64,000 nt of DNA from Papaver somniferum (Eukaryota; Streptophyta; Magnoliopsida; Ranunculales; Papaveraceae): the NCBI RefSeq assembly GCF_003573695.1, contig NC_039368.1:17612360-17676359 (forward strand). Direction: 5' to 3'. The notes below the pieces were generated by a model. The model worked only from the letters and a program-made list of their open reading frames with translations. It searched no databases and had not been told where the DNA came from. Every line of letters begins with the position of its first letter. Position 1 is the first letter of the stretch. Both the position numbers and the translations under genes were made by a program. Of the stretch, positions 23,528 through 34,248 are shown piece after piece.

Positions 23528-24770
23528 GCTTGCGAATTTCTCAATAAGGATGCTCGTTACAAGCCTCCTGAGTTGAAATTGTAGCCAAAGTTTATAGTGA
23601 TTACTGCACAGGAAAATCATCACATCAAGTTCTTTTTAAAATGAATCTCCTAATAATGTTCCACCTGGTTAGGGTAATGTATGATGACTCTTTTCTTGAC
23701 CATGGGCTCTTACGCCCTTCTATATAATGCATGATTAACTTATTATAATTACTATACTACTAACTCAGTTTTATTACACCAGTGATTGTTAAGGGAATAT
23801 TTTTGGTGTTGTAGCTAGGGGCTCGTGAACTATAGAGTTCGAAGAAACTAAGATTGTGTTTCCTTCTAATTGCAACATAATACTTCCAACAGTCTCCAGT
23901 ACGAGATTCTTGAACTCTTCTTCTGGCACAATTTTCTCATCATTTGCACCGACCATTTTGAGCACCTCATTCATTATGTGATAGCATACATCAATTTTGC
24001 ATAAGACTGTCAGGAATGAACACAACTAGTAATTGGTATGAAGATTTGTTGAACCTTAGATGCGGTTTTCCAATACTGAGACGAGGTTTGTTATTTACGT
24101 GATTGACGGCTCCACAGGGAGGCAAACTAGTTGATGGGGTCAGTGAATCCGGAGTTACACGCAGATACTCCTTGGACAGTTCCCTACTGCGATTTCTTGG
24201 TAAGTATTTTAGTGCCACATTCAATTTCTGCAAGAATTCTCAAAACACTAACATTAGCTTACAGAATTAATTCAAAGTTTTTAATGAGAACAAAGTTGAA
24301 ACAGGAGTGGAAACCTTTTCTAGTTCAAATTTGTTGGATAATATTCTCTTGATGCCACTTCCATCAAATGTATGTTAACTGTGAGCGACATTAACTGGTT
24401 TCTCCTTTAGATGGTGAACCACTCTTTTATCACCTTCTTGAATTCTTCTAAGAAGGCCTCTTGAGATACAAAGTTTCCTTGTTTTGTTTTTGTACAAGCT
24501 TGCAATGCGGGTTTGATAGCATTACTCTTTTTATAGTGCAGGTACAGTTACTGACCTACAGATATGTCATGCCCACAACAATGATTTCTACTTATGTGTA
24601 CATGCTTATAATTGTAGTTCATCGCCGTTCTTTTCTGGATATTAATATCCCGATGCTTTATTTTCTTGAAATATCAGGGAACAACGAGGCCTACTCATTG
24701 TCATATTCTGTGGGACGAAATTGGGTTTTTAGCCGATAACTTGCAGGAGCTAGTGCACTCACTATCTTAT
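23528..24770 (+). pseudogene. AGO4-clade Argonaute PIWI-domain fragment captured in the CACTA element
   Basis: Three exon pieces appear in the right order with intron-like gaps. Exon A (23528-23667) reads ACEFLN...PKFIVITAQENHHIKFF...NNVPPG, with stops at the TAG after KLKL and after IKFF and a frameshift. Exon B (24542-about 24597) reads GTVTDLQICHAHNNDFYLCVHA, but its 3' end is diverged. Exon C (24678-24770) is clean: GTTRPTHCHILWDEIGF...ELVHSLSY, followed by GT. The blocks match the conserved Argonaute PIWI region of the AGO4/6/9 group, whose members guide RNA-directed DNA methylation. Because introns persist, the fragment came from genomic DNA and not from mRNA. It cannot make a functional Argonaute: the N, PAZ and MID domains and most of PIWI are absent. 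Confidence 0.88.
24118..24199 (+). other. Captured exon-like segment between Argonaute pieces
   Basis: Bounded by ccacag and gtaagt. One frame is fully open and reads GGKLVDGVSESGVTRRYSLD then SSLLRFL. It lies between Argonaute exons A and B, where an unbroken Argonaute gene would have intron. It therefore comes from another gene or from an internal rearrangement. Parent gene not recognised. Confidence 0.35.
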
Positions 24771-25299
24771 GTACAAGTCAACTGCTTCTTAATTTTTTTT
24801 CCTTGTTTATGGAAAATTGTAATAACACACTTAAATTCTTTACTTGATGAAGATACCAAAGAAGCACTATGGCGATATCTGTTGGTAAGGCTACTGAAAT
24901 GCCTTGCTCAAATTTTGATGAATATGGTCGGATTATGAATCTCTCTATACTGTCAAAATTATGTTATACGTCTATAATGTTTAGTGTGCGAGTCATTTGT
25001 AGGTGATGAGTTGAAACAAACACACATTATTATGACTGAATTGAATGTTACATACTAGGATGGTAAAATTCTCATATGTATTTACAAGGGACTAACATCT
25101 GACTGTTGAGCTAGGATTGTTGGGTATGTCTTATGATAATTGTTTCCCTTTGATTATGTAATTATTATCAATTGTAATGGCTCTATGGTCTAGATTTTGA
25201 GTGATTTTGATTCTGTATATGATTCTAACTGTCGGCTCTCTATGTAATTCGTGTGCAGGGTATGATTGGCTATAAAAGGGGTTGGAAACAATCAGCAGA

Positions 25300-26300
25300 A
25301 AACATCGCTGGTCCAAGACAATCCTGCACTCTACCTGCACTGTAAAAGTTCAGAGAGGAGCTTTTTAGATCCTCTCCAACCTTCCATTCACCCCGGCTCG
25401 AGAATCACCACCATCGGTACTTCATTCGCATCATCTACACCTCTCGGACATAGGAGAATTGCTTCTCACCTGTTTGTGAAAACTTTCAACATCTCATCTC
25501 TAAAACTCACCACCAGTTTCCCTCACAACTGAATTCATCCCGTCACCACCATACATTCCACCTCCACAGACCACCATCACCTCCATCAATCTATCACCAG
25601 TTCTTTCACCCATTAAAATGTTGTAATTGCAGTTATGGTTTTTCCTAAGCAACTTGTTTGGTGTTTGACTACGTATTCTATAAAATTTTTGTCATTAGAC
25701 TTATAGTATGCGTATGAAGGCTGGGTAACTTAAATCTGGTAAAGAACAAGGCGACATTGAAGGTAAACTTTGTTAAAACCTATGTGTGAGGAGCTCTGCC
25801 TAGAATATGGTATTGCTAAGCAACTATATTTGGTTCCCTTCATGATTACAATCTTTGAGGAGGTCTTCCCAGAAGTGGAGCTCCGAGCAATTTGCTTGCA
25901 AACACTAGGTCAGATACTAAATTGCGTTTCAAAGTTACTTGGTTTATCTGTTTATCTGAGTTTGTTTTTTATTTTTATTCCATCCCTCAAGCTTGCAGTA
26001 AGCTTTTCTTTAATCTCAATGGATAGTATATTCAATTTGCACCAATCCACCTTGCATTAGCCGTGAGTTGGTGTAGTGCTTGTTACGAGTGGAAGCCTAT
26101 AGAATTAATCTGCAAGTGGATATCACAGCGCAATCTGATCAATGTTGTTATTATTGTTGTTGCAGATACACTCCGCATCCAATTGAATACATACCAAAGG
26201 AATAAAGGGACTTCCATAGTGAGAGCTTGGCATGTACAAATTCAGGTCCTGACTCATAATTGGCGACCTTGGCTAAAAGTGGGGAGTGAATTTTAAATTG
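25300..26300 (+). other. Further gene-like debris in the CACTA interior
   Basis: The 25370-25620 stretch is C-rich with ccaccatc runs, like a plant 5' leader or Ser/Thr/Pro-rich exon. A coding-like frame near 25770-25925 reads CEELCLEYGIAKQLYLVPF then FPEVELRAICLQTLGQIL. No family is recognised and no complete gene can be assembled. Confidence 0.35.
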
Positions 26301-26509
26301 TTATAACATGTATTTGAAATGTATGAGATGTTTCTATACTTGCATTTGTTTTGATAGTTCACACTTAAATGTCATTTCTTTTGATAGTTCACACTTAATG
26401 TCTCTAGTAACTTTAACATAGACCATGGCTTGCTTATGCTGATTGATGATGCTTGTAGGTTTGAACCCTAATGGTACTTATACTAATATAGAATTATGGT
26501 TACAGGGGA

Positions 26510-26878
26510 ACACTGCTTTAGACTGGCATTGATTTTGTCACAGGGAACTCTGGTTTTGACCGGTCAAATAGTGGTTTTGACCAGTCAGAACCACTATATT
26601 TTGATGTTGCAAAAAGTTCGCAACTGCATGAACCGGTCACGAAATTCCAGTTTCGTAACTGTTTCGAACTGTTGCGACCAGCTAATTTCGCAAATGTTTG
26701 AAACTGTTGCGACAATTTCACGTCGCAACAGTTACAAACTGTTACAACCGAAAGTTCGCAACGCCGTATAAACCGTTGCGAAAATTTGCAACATCGACTT
26801 TCGTAACAACAGGAAACTATTACAACCCTGCTTTGCAACTAAATTCAGCCGTTGCTAATCACTAAAAATGGTGTAGTG
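26510..26878. repeat. CACTA right subterminal repeats
   Basis: Variants of gttgcgac, cgcaacagtt and gttacaaac occur many times in both orientations over about 300 bp before the terminus. Subterminal repeats of this kind are transposase-binding regions in CACTA elements. Two opposite-strand reading frames here are products of the repeat composition. Confidence 0.75.
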
Positions 26879-28162
26879 TATAATTCATGACCACCCGGAA
26901 ATTTATGCTATGAAATGTTGAATATCTCTAGGTCAATTTTCACCCGTAATACACCAGATCATCTTACAACTCACGGGTACACATATACTCACCCAAATTT
27001 CACCAATTATTTACATGGGCATAAATTCCATTAAGCTATGGGTTAACGTTATTTTGACATTTCAATCCTTTTATTTTTTGCACACATATAATCCACCATA
27101 TATTTATTGACTTCACCGGTACATATACATTTATTTTCATTTATTTACACGCAATAAATGAAAAAACCACGAGTTAAGATTAGATCATTTCTAAATTGCA
27201 GTATCGTGCTAGAGGAAAAGAAAAAGAAAAATTATCATGGAAAAATAAGTGAAAGAGGACACAACGCATCGAATGTGAAATAAACCAATGAAATAGGATC
27301 TTTGAATGGACATTAGATAATTTTTTGTATGGATTTCGTATGTACGATTTTTACTACAAGTATTGTTTTTCAAAGTATTTTTTTTTAGACAATTGTAGTT
27401 CTTAATTCTGAAATATATTGATGTAACTTTTAGTGAAAATTGGTTTTATGAAAATAATTTGAAACGATAAGCTATGATTACCAATTACTAATGGTTTTTA
27501 ATTTATTGACACTTGGTATCTAAGCACGTTATTTTTGGGGTTACGAGCTTATTATATGTTCTTAATTTTTTAATAAAACTTTTGGTTTTTAATTAAATCA
27601 ATTTTGAAACCTGAATCCAATATTTCATAAACAAGGAACAAACCCGTGCATCGCACGGGTGAAAACTAGTATCTCTAAACAAAAAGCACCCGCCAAAAAG
27701 CTCCAAGAGGCAAGCAACTGAGAGGTAGAAGAGGCACATACGTGAGCTCTCCTCATACTCACAATGTACCATCTATGATCACTCCATGTATGCCATATGT
27801 TGGGAAGTCCTTATGTACCGTAAATAGACAGTTCCTCGGGCAGATATACAATAAGTACACCTTTCAGCACTACACAACCTACTTTATGGAACAACTATTG
27901 GTAAGTGCAATGGCGAGTATTACTTAGTAAAAAAGAACAACATATTTATTGTCGGTAGACCAATTACAGGTGGAGTAACAATTTCATACATGTTTTGTCT
28001 TTCTGTCAGTAGACCAAGTACCTTTGCCTACAGGTTACAACACAAAACAACATTTGCGATTAATATAGTCGGATTGAGCTTGTTCAGCGCAAGGATTCAC
28101 ATTCTACAATAAAACCAAAAGTACCACTATAAGTTCCATCCATATTAATTACCATCAGGATA
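26879..28162. other. No gene seen apart from the Helitron terminus
   Basis: AT-rich sequence, with the Helitron hairpin at 27642-27669. The part right of it has a weak 61-codon frame only. No recognised gene. Confidence 0.45.
27642..27670 (+). repeat. Helitron 3' terminus
   Basis: A perfect 8-bp stem, acccgtgc (27642-27649) and gcacgggt (27653-27660), with a 3-base loop, is followed by gaaaactag and then T. A hairpin about 5-10 bases before CTAG|T is the standard 3' end of plant Helitrons. Confidence 0.72.
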
Positions 28163-28180
28163 CTAAGCATGTTTATATAC

Positions 28181-28285
28181 CTTATAAACATGGCCGAATC
28201 CATCTTCTCCAAGCTCATTCGCTTTGGATAGGTTATCTTTTGCAGCACTTACCATTTTGAAGTTGAATTGTGCGATTCTACACTC
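28181..28285 (-). pseudogene. Receptor-like kinase exon fragment (CRK-like glycine loop)
   Basis: On the minus strand one frame reads FNFKMVSAAKDNLSKANELG and continues EDGFGHVYK before a GT donor at 28180. This corresponds to the start of the kinase domain in cysteine-rich or S-domain receptor-like kinases: the phenylalanine-led helix, then the ATP-binding glycine-rich loop. The exon boundary after the VYK/G position is typical of that family. The rest of the kinase is absent, so it is a truncated fragment. It lies next to the Copia element at 28445, which may have disrupted it. Confidence 0.7.
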
Positions 28286-28444
28286 TATATCTTCGGCTAT
28301 ACCATACTGACCTATCATAACGACTTCATAAGTACAGAGAAAGGCCGTAAAATTTAGAAGTGAAATATAACTATTTGCCATGAGAATATTTCTTAATAAC
28401 CATCTTTCTCTCAAACTGAAAAACGTCGTAATGGTGCAATTTAA

Positions 28445-28711
28445 CGATATTTTATCAATCACAGGAAACACACATTTGTTTCTACAGAGAAGATAAAGTT
28501 CACATTACAGACACACCACATTTAGTGAGTGTATTTAAGGACAGAGAACGTACACCTGACCAACAAATACATGTGAGACAGCTAGCACACGTGAGAGGGA
28601 AATTACAATTCAAAAGAGCTTATCCTACACTGCATCAGTTCTATATCCTGCACCACTACATCTTAACATGCTCTGCTACAGCTCTTATCTTGCACCACTA
28701 CATGTGTGTAA
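28445..28711 (-). repeat. 3' LTR of the gag-only Copia element
   Basis: Near-identical to 31180-31444 (shared aagataaagttcacattacag, ttatcctacactgcatcagt). It is followed by attatccccctcgatctc, a polypurine tract on the minus strand. Both terminal dinucleotides have mutated (cg at the left, aa at the right) compared with the other copy. Confidence 0.85.
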
Positions 28712-28852
28712 TTATCCCCCTCGATCTCAAGGGCAGTGAGCTGACATTAAGCTTGGAGCGTAGCAGAGTAAAGCGCGGAGCATGAAGACCCTTAGTAAAA
28801 ATATCTGCAATCTGGTCGATTGTGCTGACATAGAACACAACAATCACATAAG
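28712..28852 (-). pseudogene. C-terminal tip of Copia RNase H
   Basis: The minus-strand frame reads VIVVFYVSTIDQIADIFTKG, then HAPRFTLLRSKLNVSSLPL, the typical C-terminal end of Copia RNase H (the ADIFTK block), immediately before the polypurine tract and LTR. The upstream RNase H sequence is replaced by unrelated DNA near 28853. Confidence 0.8.
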
Positions 28853-30142
28853 AAACAACAGAAAGGATTAAATTTACCAAATTCCTTGAGAAGGATAATT
28901 ACCACAATATAGCTTTCCTCAAGCAACTGAATCAGATTCTGCTTCTCACCTTGATTTTGATTCACAAACACATCCCAAGACTACCCAGAACTCATCAGCA
29001 CAACACAAACCATAACCTAATTCTTCCACCCATCACTGATTCTCAAATTAGGGAAAAACATAAATTCTAATCTTCTTGTTTAATTCAAACCGTTCATCTT
29101 CACATACAAAATCCCTAACTCCTGATTAAATTCTCAAACATCTCTACAGCTTCAATCGATCTACAAACCTTAATTCTTAATTTGGGGTAGAACATAACAC
29201 AACCATAATTCACTGATTCATTACTAAATCCACTTCAGAACCTCAATTAAATATTGACCCATTGTTTTTCATCCAACCATAGTTCCATATATCATCTTTA
29301 ACCGACTCTAAGAACCATATTCGGAAACCCTAGTCCGCAGTTCATCTCCACGATTCTTCAACTCGCCATAGCTCTATATCATATCTTGTAAATATTCAAA
29401 GAAATAACCGATTCCATAATCCTAATTCACTTCATCTTTCAAGTCGGGATCATCATCAGACAACAACACCATCTCTAACAGCTACCCCATGATCTTTTCC
29501 ACCTTCTACCGATCATAAATATTCTATTTGATCTCTCGAATTCGACAGAGGAGGAAGAATAGGAGAAGAAAAGGAAAGAGAAAAGAAAGAAGAAGATAAG
29601 AAGAAGAGAATGAAGAAGAATAAGAGAAAGAAGAAAAGAGAATGGGTTTCTCTTCGACACGTCTTGGTGATAAGGCCAGCTACCCATCATAAAGGCACCC
29701 AACCAAAAGATAATGGCAGACCTTCGGTGCTCATAGAAGATAACTCGGTTTCCTTGATAAGTCTGAGTATGAAATGACCATTTTACCCTCCACACAGCTC
29801 AGATGATTTCTTCTTCGTCTAGTATCCGAATGACACGTTCGAGTAGTCTATTCCATGAAACTTTTCGAGATCTATATAACGAAACTATATTCGTATCTAA
29901 ATCGTTGTTAGATTAATTCCTATTAATTAACGTTCGTATTAAACTAATCGAGTTATTATCGGCTAGTTCGACACTTGACCGGTCTAATAGCGTTGACAAG
30001 CTCGAGGGTCCTTACAACCTATATGAAGTTGACTCTAGTAAATAATCAAGCGACTCTTTAAATGAGTTTTGATTCACTAAAATATGACAACCAAACTTGA
30101 CATACCAACGCTTGGTGGGTTCAACCGAGCAATGCTCTAACA
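28853..30142 (-). mobile_element. LTR-like insertion replacing Copia pol
   Basis: On the minus strand the block begins tgttagagcattgctcgg at 30142, similar to the start of the Sirevirus LTR at 63649 (tgttagagcatagctcgg). It contains a long pyrimidine tract and no coding frame. It interrupts the gag glycine/arginine-rich tail on one side and joins RNase H on the other. I read it as a solo or truncated LTR inserted at an existing deletion. The left boundary is uncertain. Confidence 0.45.
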
Positions 30143-30919
30143 ATATCTGCCACCATTAGGACTAGAATAGCCTCTACCTATGTAATTGCCTCTATTGTTG
30201 TGGTAGTAACTTCCTCTAAAAGATCCTCTATTAGCAACAAAAGCCTTGACTTCAGTTTTTTCTTTTTGAATTTTGAGTCTTCCACTAACTACTGCGTCTT
30301 CACTTAACAAATTTTTATGTAATTCAATGCTTGTGATATGAGGATTTATGTATCTCATAGATGTGGCAAAAGGAATGTAATCTGAGTTGAGTGCTTTGAC
30401 TGTAATAACAACAAGTTCCTTATCAGAAATGATTTCCCCTGCTGCTGCTAATTGATCTAATAGTGATTTGATTTCATTTATGAGAGATGGAATAGATCGA
30501 TAACCTTAAATTAGATAGATCAATTTGGTTCGAAGTTGAATGGAATGAGTTGATGAAGCTCTTGCAAAGCAATCCTCAATTTTATTCCATAGTTGATGAG
30601 AGGAAGTAGATCTTGAGAAGTAGGCAATAACTGAGACTGAGATTGTTGAATTAATCCACATTATGATTGTTGAATCTTCATCCATCCGATCGGTGTAAAG
30701 CTGATTCTCAATGCCGTTTTGCTGATTTCTAGGATTTGTAAATTGAGGTGGGCCTTCATGAGATCCATCGAGAAATCTCATGAGTTTGTACTTAACAATG
30801 ACAGGATTCATTAGGTCACGCCAGGTGATGAAATTATTATCCTTCAATTTGAGATGATCAAAGTTTGTTAATTTATTTAGTGGAATTACAGAAAAGGAAT
30901 TTGATGTTGGATTCTCCAT
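30143..30919 (-). pseudogene. Copia gag (UBN2-type) with one stop, truncated
   Basis: The minus-strand frame starts at ATG 30919 and reads a Copia gag: the N-terminal KLKDNNFITWRDLMNPVIVK block, the FLDGS..PP segment, and a TSSHQLWNKIEDCFARAS helix region. A TAA at 30506-30508 interrupts it. The same frame then continues through ELVVITVKALNSDY to an Arg/Gly-rich tail (RGSFRGSYYHNNRGNYIGRG). It stops at the foreign block near 30142, before any CCHC zinc knuckle. Gag forms the virus-like particle in this family. Confidence 0.8.
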
Positions 30920-31179
30920 TTAAATCGATGATGAAGACAGAATACAGAATCAAAGAAGAAAGTAGTGAGATTGTGATAAAAGAAAATCAAGAAAGTAAAG
31001 AAAAGATCAGCAGATCTTGAAATCTTGAATTGAAAATAAGATTGAAACACTGTAAATCTTCTCGGATTGATACAGGAAAAGTATATGAAGCTAAATTGAT
31101 TAGCAGATCAAGAAATTGAAGTAGCAGGATCGAAAACGGTGAGGAGAAAAACCCTAACCTACCCTGTCTGATACCATAA

Positions 31180-31444
31180 TGATATTGTATCAATCATAGG
31201 AAATACACTTGTTTCTACAAAGAAGATAAAGTTCACATTACAGACACGCCACATTTAGTAAGTGTATTTAAGGACAGACTAACGCACACCTGACCAACAA
31301 ATACACGTAAGACAGCTAGCAGAGTTAGAGGGAAATTACAGTTCAAAAGAGCTTATCCTACACTGCATCAGTTATGTATCTTGCACCACTACATCTTAAC
31401 CTGCACTGCTACAGCTCTTATCCTGCACCACTACATGTATGTCA
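31180..31444 (-). repeat. 5' LTR of the gag-only Copia element
   Basis: Starts tgatattgtatc and ends catgtatgtca on the plus strand, with the intact TG...CA termini. The primer-binding site lies just to its left. Confidence 0.85.
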
Positions 31445-33070
31445 TTACAATTCCCAAAGGAACATCCATTCTCAGATCAATTTTCCAACTAAGGCATTAA
31501 AAGCGTGAAGCGGAGCGTGACTCGTTTTCTGTTTTTGAGAAATGATGCGTAGGTTGAAGAGTGAAGCGGCGATTCATGGTTATCGGTGGATCGTAAAATA
31601 TAAAATTTGATTATATTATAAATAGGTATGAAAATATTTATAAATATAAAATATAGTCAAATATAACCATCCTTTTTCATTTTTTAGAACATTACTTGAG
31701 GTTTTACCTAAATACCACCCACACATTACCTATGTACCACTTACGGTCTAAAAATACAATAAGTATCGACCTAATTTAGAGTAGGTAATGAAAATTCATC
31801 TTCTCTATTACCGTCCTAAGCCTGTAACCCCCAAAGCCATTATCACGGCCACTTACAATAACCACTGACACCACCATCCCTCTGCTACATACATATATTC
31901 ATGGATCTTACTTACAAAGTTTTCAAATCATAAGAGGTGATGACTCAGGTGGGTCTGGACTCATATCATACACACAATTACTCGATAGATACCTACAAAA
32001 ACCTTTGAGAGTTATTGCTCTCTTCTTTCTACCTGTATTTTTATTAAAGGAACTGATTAGATTTAAAATTCTTGCATACAGGGATGCAGTGTTGATACCT
32101 AGCAATGCAATGCATTATTATGTCGAGGGTAGCTTCTACTTCAGGTAGGTTAGATTTTCAAAACTTGATGACTTGAATAATTTGCAGAACATAGTGCAAT
32201 CCTGCGTACATTATCTTGCAAAAACATCAAATTCAATTTACTGCAGAGATCTTTTATGTGCTTCTGCATAAACTCATCATTTGCAATTAACTCGGGTTCA
32301 CATTCACCAAAATGTACGATCTTTCGAAAGAACCATTTGTTTTTATGCACCATCTACGTTTATCTCGCCAAAATTTGAAATTTGGAAAGAGGGATCTTTG
32401 TTGTGTAGAGGTTGAAATTTTGGTTTTGCTCAGCATCAACTATACAGAATCAGTTCTATATTAGGCACTTTATAATATCTTTTACTTTATTTTCCTACAA
32501 AATATTACCTTGGAGTTTTGTTCTACATGTGAGTGTTCTACTGCTAAAATGTTTCAATCACGTTACATATGAATAGTGAATACCTATTTTTTTGATACTA
32601 ATATTTTGGTCTTCATTTGCAGGTTATACACATTCAATATCGTTTTTTATTCTGCCAAGTGTAACCTGTACAATTGAGATAATAATGGTTGTACCGTACC
32701 TTCATGTCTGTTTATGTCGAATGCTCTAGCCTCATGTTTTCCGAGATGCAAAAATCAGTCGATTCTATGACAGATAAGCACAATCATGTGCCCAACTAAT
32801 GCTTTTAAGTTGTAGATTTTATAAACAAAATGCTCAGACTTTGGTTTCGATATTAGTAGGTTTTACAGAAAAATAAAAACAATAATATATTTTGGCTAAT
32901 GGGTATAATGTTACTGCATTCAAAATCTAGATAGTGCGGTTTTCGCCTAATGCTGCAAATAAATCAATGGCAAAAGCATTCTTATGTTATCATATTTGCA
33001 GCACGAGCAGATTCCTTTGAAGAGCATATGAAACAAAGGCTTAAGCAGTGTTGAGGAGTACATTTTTTTT
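31445..33070. other. Mostly non-coding; two short coding-like frames on the minus strand
   Basis: Minus-strand frames at 32150-32353 (contains HFGECEPELIANDEFMQKHI) and 31923-32105 (contains RAITLKGFCRYLSSNCVYDM) have protein-like composition and may be leftover exons of one lost host gene. No family is recognised and no gene structure can be assembled. The remainder is AT-rich and shows nothing. Confidence 0.35.
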
Positions 33071-33781
33071 GGTTTCTCTTAAATGTAGCCCACACATTTA
33101 TTAACCATAGCCCATTTAAATAAGTGCTTAATTTAGCCAACAGTAAAAAAAAAGTTGATTATCTAATCAAGTTTATCTATGATATTTGACATAATTAAAC
33201 TTTTTTTTAAGAATAATCAACATCCTCAATCAGTTTTAATATAATCATGATTGAGAAGAAGACAACAAATCATGTTGTAGTTTTTTTTTTTTATAGATTA
33301 TGTTTATGGAGTTCCTAGGAGATTTGGTCGTAGGAAAAGAATTCAAAACCTTAGTTAATCCCATTTCCATTTACGTTGTTGTGGATTTTTTTTAAAGGAA
33401 CAATTCACAATTGGTATATACACCAACAATTTTGATGTAATCATGATTAAGAAAAATTTATTTTAGAGAAAATAAGAATCAGAGTTTATTTTATTTTGGA
33501 AAAAAAGTAAAAATTATGGTTTATACATAATTGTTCAATGGTTTATACATAATTGTTCAGTCTGCGAGAATACTAAAAGGACAATCATGATTAACTTAAG
33601 CATGATTAAGAAAGAAAAAAAGTTAGCGTTTATTTTGATTTTGAGGAAGAAGGATTTAAGTTTAATTGTTATCAAAAATTAAGACTTGTTTGGTTTTTCA
33701 TTTTAATTTTTGGTTTTTCGTTTTAACTTAAAATTTTTGGGCTATGATTAAAAAAAGTGTGGACTACATTTAAGAGAAACC
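33071..33781. mobile_element. TIR MITE of 711 bp
   Basis: The left end ggtttctcttaaatgtagcc and the inverted right end ggtttctcttaaatgtagtc match over about 45 bp with a few changes. The element sits between T-runs (8 T on the left, 9 T on the right), consistent with an 8-9 bp duplication of a poly-T target. The interior is AT-rich with no coding frame. The size and target length fit a hAT- or MULE-derived MITE; the superfamily is undecided. Confidence 0.8.
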
Positions 33782-34248
33782 TTTTTTTTTTCCTTAATTT
33801 TTAATGACCAGGTAACCTAATTACTACTTATCCTTCAATATATGTTAGATTTCGAATCATCTTGACACTAAAATATCTGGCGTGTATATAAGCATGCTTT
33901 GTCGACTCGTAGTGCATCGATAACATTTTAATAAAACAGTTATTCGTAAATATTGTCTTTGATCATGCTGGCCCAACCGAAGCCTTAGATATTGTCTTTG
34001 ATGTTTGTCGTGCTGGCTCGACCTAAGCCTTAGTTAGAATTCGTAGTTACTGTCTTTGGTATTTTATTTTCTCAAACATTGCAAATGTTTTATTGAGGGT
34101 ATCATCACAACATCTGTCTATTGAGATTATACTGCACTATCTTCCAGGGTGGTGTAATAAGCTCGATGAGACGCGAGTACTTAATTCCCACTGTCTGACA
34201 TATAGACCTGGTGGATGAGAATAAGCGGTGGCTTCTTCAATCGTTTGA

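Larger units (their letters stand above)
22065..26878 (+). mobile_element. CACTA-type element carrying host exon fragments
   Basis: The left end reads cgctacacca...gattagtaac; the inverted right end reads cactacacca...gattagcaac. About 21 of the first 28 bases match. TAT flanks both sides (22062-22064 and 26879-26881), the 3-bp target duplication expected of CACTA (En/Spm) elements. The subterminal DNA is rich in ttgcgac/cgcaac words, especially 26600-26850. No TnpD-like transposase or TnpA is visible. The interior instead holds exon-like pieces with splice sites, including an Argonaute fragment, which makes it a Pack-CACTA-like gene-capture element. Confidence 0.8.
15191..27669 (+). mobile_element. 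Possible Helitron span (3' end good, 5' end uncertain)
   Basis: The right end (27642-27669) has the Helitron hairpin and CTAG terminus. Upstream, tctctatataataataaatt at 15191 has the TC start and AT-rich text typical of plant Helitron 5' ends. A second candidate is tctctatataagcacc at 16417. If 15191 is right, the element is 12.5 kb and contains the later CACTA and inverted-repeat insertions. The base before 15191 is T, not the expected A, and no Rep/helicase gene is visible, so only the 3' end is well supported. Confidence 0.3.
28445..31444 (-). mobile_element. Copia element with gag but almost no pol
   Basis: Two LTR copies (28445-28711 and 31180-31444) bracket a 2.5-kb interior in minus orientation. 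Next to the right LTR is a primer-binding site, tggtatcagacagg (minus strand, about 31165-31178), matching initiator-Met tRNA usage. Gag follows at 30143-30919, then an unrelated LTR-like block, then the very end of RNase H beside the left LTR. Protease, integrase and reverse transcriptase are missing, so it cannot move by itself. Target duplications are not clear. Confidence 0.8.

Noticed and set aside
26496..26838. Overlapping 91- and 106-codon frames on both strands
   Set aside because: Both come from the repetitive subterminal words of the CACTA element and read as Cys/Ser/Asn repeats with no domain.
29540..29650. Purine-rich tract as a polypurine tract or regulatory element
   Set aside because: It is a long low-complexity GA run inside the LTR-like block and is not next to any LTR boundary.
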